This document shows, one piece after another, positions 4,927 through 7,191 of a DNA stretch of 7,191 nucleotides. The notes beneath the pieces are model-generated. The model made no database searches, was not told the origin of the DNA, and was given only the letters and a program-made list of their open reading frames with translations. This DNA is from Bacteroidota bacterium (GTDB taxonomy: Bacteria; Bacteroidota; Bacteroidia; Flavobacteriales; Weeksellaceae): assembly GCA_018266965.1 (NCBI GenBank), contig JAFDZJ010000328.1, forward strand, positions 1-7,191. Reading direction: 5' to 3'. Position 1 is the stretch's first letter, and each line of letters opens with the position of its first letter. The position numbers and the translations under genes were made by a program.

Positions 4927-4934
4927 TATTTTTG
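4927..4934 (+). promoter_or_regulatory. Probable -7 box for the DUF3078 operon
   Basis: TATTTTTG fits the Bacteroidetes sigma -7 consensus TAnnTTTG exactly and lies 49 bases before the DUF3078 start at 4983. No convincing TTG -33 element lies at the usual distance; the nearest, at 4883-4885, is too far upstream. Transcription would begin near 4940, only a few bases ahead of the ATG at 4948. Confidence 0.5.
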
Positions 4935-4947
4935 CAAATTAATTCCA

Positions 4948-4986
4948 ATGAATAATTATCCAAAAGGGTATTTAGAATGTATATGA
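4948..4986 (+). CDS. Possible 12-codon leader peptide overlapping the DUF3078 start
   Basis: The ATG at 4948 opens a short frame encoding MNNYPKGYLECI, which ends at TGA 4984-4986. That stop overlaps the ATG at 4983-4985 of the first DUF3078 protein in an ATGA arrangement typical of translational coupling. It would be the first ATG of a transcript starting near 4940. No homologue is recognised and the frame is short enough to occur by chance, so this is a tentative call. Confidence 0.25.
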   Translation: MNNYPKGYLECI

Positions 4987-6095
4987 AAAAGAAAATTGCG
5001 GGATTTTTTATAATGATGTCGTTTTTGGGACATGCTCAGGTAAAAGAGTATAGAAGGCTCATCGACTCCATTAGCCAAGCACAATGGACAAAAAATAATT
5101 TGAATTTGGATAGTCTTTCCGACCCCAAAATTACCGCCATAAAAAGAAATTTTGCAGACACTATATTTTTGCCCAAAAAAGTTATAGAATCTGCAATACC
5201 TAACCAAATACCTGTAACACCTTTTGGATTGGTAAAATATCAATCGCCAAAAAGATGGTATTTCGTGGGACAAAACAATCTGGTGTTCAACCAATCGTCC
5301 TTTATGAATTGGAATGCCGGTGGTAATAACAATATAGGAGTAATTGGTAAGATCAACTATAATCTTAGTTATAAAAAGAACAAACATTTTTTGGAGAATA
5401 TTATCCAAATGGGTTACGGTTTTGTAACAACCGATGGGCAACCAACCAAGAAAACAGATGACTATCTTAATCTTACAACCAACTATGGTTATGACATCGG
5501 GAAAAACTATTACTTGTCTTCTGGGGTACAATTTGTTTCGCAGTTTGGTCCCGGATACAATTACTCCGCTACTCCTGATCCGAAATACGACGATAGAATT
5601 TCTAAATTCATGGCTCCAGGATACCTCAATCTAGGGGTGGGTATTTCCTATAATCCAAATGAAAATTTGCAGATTATTTTCAGACCTATCAATGGTAGAT
5701 TTACTTTTGTATTAGACCCACAACTGCAAAAAGCAGGGAAATATGGACTTTTGGAAGATGGGCAAAGCGTAAGAACGGAATTGGGTATCCGATTGAATTT
5801 TATATATAGGTTGAATATTTATAAGGACATCTATCTGGACAATCAACTCAATTTGTTTTCCAATTATCTGGAGCATACGGAAAGGGTAAATGTGCTTTAC
5901 AACGCTTCTCTTAATTTTAAATTTAATAAATATATAACAACCGTGGTAAATTTGGATATGTTGTACGACCATTATCAAATCCAAAAACTACAAACAAAAC
6001 AGACATTAGGTATTGGGCTTATCTATAATATCGGAACCCAGACCATTGAAAAAGACAATAGAAAAAAGGTAATAAAACCTATCATTACAAAATAA
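4983..6095 (+). CDS. DUF3078 family outer-membrane beta-barrel-like protein 1
   Basis: A 370-residue exported protein. The signal peptide is MKKKIAGFFIMMSFLGHAQ. I start at the ATG at 4983, directly before the basic n-region; the ATG at 4977 would add only Met-Tyr, and the following positions are counted from it. A soluble stretch (about 23-90) is followed by alternating polar/hydrophobic strands typical of an outer-membrane barrel. Landmarks shared with the next gene are NWNAGG (111-116), the QFGPGY region, FMAPGYLNLG (211-220), FSNYLEH, and the C-terminal LYDHYQIQ/KQTLGIGLIY. DUF3078 is a Bacteroidetes family of unknown function. It differs from its neighbour mainly by an extra N-terminal region of about 60 residues. 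A -7 box at 4927 and a possible leader peptide precede it, and the second paralogue follows after 21 bases, so the two form an operon divergent from the rhomboid gene. Confidence 0.8.
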   Translation: MKKKIAGFFIMMSFLGHAQVKEYRRLIDSISQAQWTKNNLNLDSLSDPKITAIKRNFADTIFLPKKVIESAIPNQIPVTPFGLVKYQSPKRWYFVGQNNLVFNQSSFMNWNAGGNNNIGVIGKINYNLSYKKNKHFLENIIQMGYGFVTTDGQPTKKTDDYLNLTTNYGYDIGKNYYLSSGVQFVSQFGPGYNYSATPDPKYDDRISKFMAPGYLNLGVGISYNPNENLQIIFRPINGRFTFVLDPQLQKAGKYGLLEDGQSVRTELGIRLNFIYRLNIYKDIYLDNQLNLFSNYLEHTERVNVLYNASLNFKFNKYITTVVNLDMLYDHYQIQKLQTKQTLGIGLIYNIGTQTIEKDNRKKVIKPIITK

Positions 6096-6116
6096 TTTAA
6101 CTAAAAAATACAAATC

Positions 6117-7040
6117 ATGAAGAAAATTATTTTCCTCTCTTTGTCCTTGTTTGGGACATTTGCTATGGCACAAGAAACCAAAGTAGCCGATAGTACAACT
6201 GCTAAAAACTGGTCTATACAAGGTCAGAATACTTTGATGCTCAACCAATCCACCTTTTCCAATTGGGTTGCCGGTGGTGCAAACAATCTTGGTTGGTTAG
6301 CAGGAGTAAATTACAATATGACCTATGAAAAAGGGAAAGACCTTTGGGAAAACATTGTGATACTAGGCTATGGACAAAACAACACCCAAGGTCTAGGAAA
6401 TAGAAAAACGCAAGACATTATCAATCTTTCTACTAACTATGGTAGAGAAATCTACAAACATTGGTACGCTTCTGTTGGAGCAGGTTTGCTAACCCAATTT
6501 GCTCCGGGTTATGACGATGGCAACAATCCTACTGCTACTAAATTATCCAACTTTATGGCACCAGGTTATGTGAATTTGGGGGCTGGTTTCACTTACAGAC
6601 CCAACGATAATTTTACCGTAACTCTTAGACCTGCCAATGCCAAATGGACTTTTGTAATGGATAAAGATTTGCAATTTGCCGGAAACTATGGATTGAAAAA
6701 CAATGGTGATTCTTCATTGTTCCAATTCGGATTTTTAGGAACTGCAATGTATAAAGTAAAATTGATGGAAAATATTACATTACTAAATACTGCATCTGTT
6801 TTCTCCAACTATCTGGATCACCCTGAAAGATTGGCGTTGGGTTACAGTGGCGTATTGAACATGAAAATAAACAAGTATATTTCGTCTAATATTACTTTGG
6901 ATTTGTTGTATGACCACAACCAAATTCAAAAAACCCAGCTCAAGCAAACGCTCGGACTTGGTTTGGCTTACCTGATAGACAATGGAGTAAAACGCTCCAA
7001 AAACACCAATAACCAAACTTGGAATTCCGATAAAAAATAA
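6117..7040 (+). CDS. DUF3078 family outer-membrane beta-barrel-like protein 2
   Basis: A 307-residue exported paralogue of the preceding protein. The signal peptide is MKKIIFLSLSLFGTFAMAQ (1-19). Shared motifs are NWVAGG (49-54), QFAPGY, FMAPGYVNLG (146-155), FSNYLDHPER and LYDHNQIQKTQLKQTLGLGL near the C-terminus, followed by a basic, Asn-rich tail ending NSDKK. The conservation runs through nearly the whole barrel, which indicates an old tandem duplication. It starts 21 bases after the stop of gene 1 and is followed by a hairpin 55 bases past its own stop. An internal piece of this gene (6724-6813) has a degraded copy at 31-120. Presumed location is the outer membrane; the exact function is unknown. 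Confidence 0.82.
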   Translation: MKKIIFLSLSLFGTFAMAQETKVADSTTAKNWSIQGQNTLMLNQSTFSNWVAGGANNLGWLAGVNYNMTYEKGKDLWENIVILGYGQNNTQGLGNRKTQDIINLSTNYGREIYKHWYASVGAGLLTQFAPGYDDGNNPTATKLSNFMAPGYVNLGAGFTYRPNDNFTVTLRPANAKWTFVMDKDLQFAGNYGLKNNGDSSLFQFGFLGTAMYKVKLMENITLLNTASVFSNYLDHPERLALGYSGVLNMKINKYISSNITLDLLYDHNQIQKTQLKQTLGLGLAYLIDNGVKRSKNTNNQTWNSDKK

Positions 7041-7095
7041 ATTTCTTTCGGGAGCTATAATCTTTAAAATCATTTTTAAAAATGTTTGAAATAGT

Positions 7096-7126
7096 AAAAA
7101 GTGTGAGGAATATTCTTGCACTTTTT
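7096..7126 (+). terminator. Terminator of the DUF3078 operon
   Basis: A 13-bp stem (7096-7108 with 7114-7126) has a 5-base loop and a T-rich right arm, followed by ATTGTTT. In plus-strand RNA all 13 positions pair, three as G-U wobbles; in minus-strand RNA three of these become mismatches. This fits termination of the plus-strand DUF3078 genes. The homologous hairpin at 127-157 shows the opposite preference. Confidence 0.75.
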
Positions 7127-7191
7127 ATTGTTTCTAGATTCAAATAACAAATGCAACTTTTGAGTTTGAAAGTAAAGGATTAAAACTTTAC
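7127..7191. other. Right-edge flank, no gene recognised
   Basis: Sixty-five AT-rich bases follow the terminator. I see no start codon with a signal or recognisable protein, no RNA gene and no repeat beyond the end of terminator homology at about 7133. A minus-strand frame stays open from the window edge through the hairpin, but it encodes nothing recognisable. Confidence 0.4.

Noticed and set aside
4956..5531. Long minus-strand open frame (191 codons) opposite the first DUF3078 gene.
   Set aside because: It is antisense to a well-supported gene, has no signal peptide or recognisable domain, and has odd composition; it is a shadow of the plus-strand codon pattern.
6783..7143. Minus-strand open frames of 112 and 67 codons over the end of the second DUF3078 gene and its terminator.
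   Set aside because: They overlap the conserved C-terminus of the real gene and cross the hairpin; no family features are seen.

Overview
This is an AT-rich window that looks like a Flavobacteriia chromosome, most likely Weeksellaceae (Chryseobacterium, Riemerella, Elizabethkingia or Bergeyella type). The evidence is two GLPGLI-family proteins, which are characteristic of Bacteroidetes, two DUF3078-type outer-membrane barrel proteins, a Bacteroidetes-style -7 box (TAnnTTTG), AT-rich translation starts with almost no Shine-Dalgarno sequences, and many short secreted proteins whose signal peptides end in AQ or SQ. The genus is inferred, not shown.

Layout. Positions 1-164 are a relic with no intact gene. 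It is a splice of three pieces, each homologous to a different part of the intact block at 4035-7133: the rhomboid tail, an internal piece of the second DUF3078 gene, and the terminator after it. Positions 212-4802 form a run of minus-strand genes. In transcription order they are a rhomboid-family intramembrane protease (4802-4035), secreted cysteine peptide B (3935-3606), GLPGLI protein 2 (3457-2597, followed by a hairpin), secreted cysteine peptide A (2439-2134), GLPGLI protein 1 (2121-1294), a small DUF805-like membrane protein (1208-960) and a secreted thioredoxin-fold protein with CKPC (838-212, followed by a hairpin). Positions 4983-7040 hold two tandem DUF3078 paralogues on the plus strand, transcribed divergently from the rhomboid gene and closed by a hairpin at 7096-7126.

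How they may work together. The central interval holds two copies of one cassette: a small Sec-exported cysteine-containing peptide followed by a GLPGLI-family protein. The two peptides share an almost identical 5' leader and signal peptide, but their mature parts are highly diverged. A secreted thioredoxin-like protein with a CxxC motif lies at the end of the run, and its upstream region shares a palindromic block with peptide A. This suggests a co-regulated envelope or secreted-peptide system in which disulfide chemistry may matter, but no function can be assigned from sequence alone.

The most unusual structural signal is that this interval lies between a decayed copy and an intact copy of the same rhomboid-DUF3078-DUF3078-terminator block. 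That points to a past segmental duplication, or a single-crossover insertion, followed by two deletions. The surviving left terminator now faces the thioredoxin gene, and its base pairs fit that new orientation.
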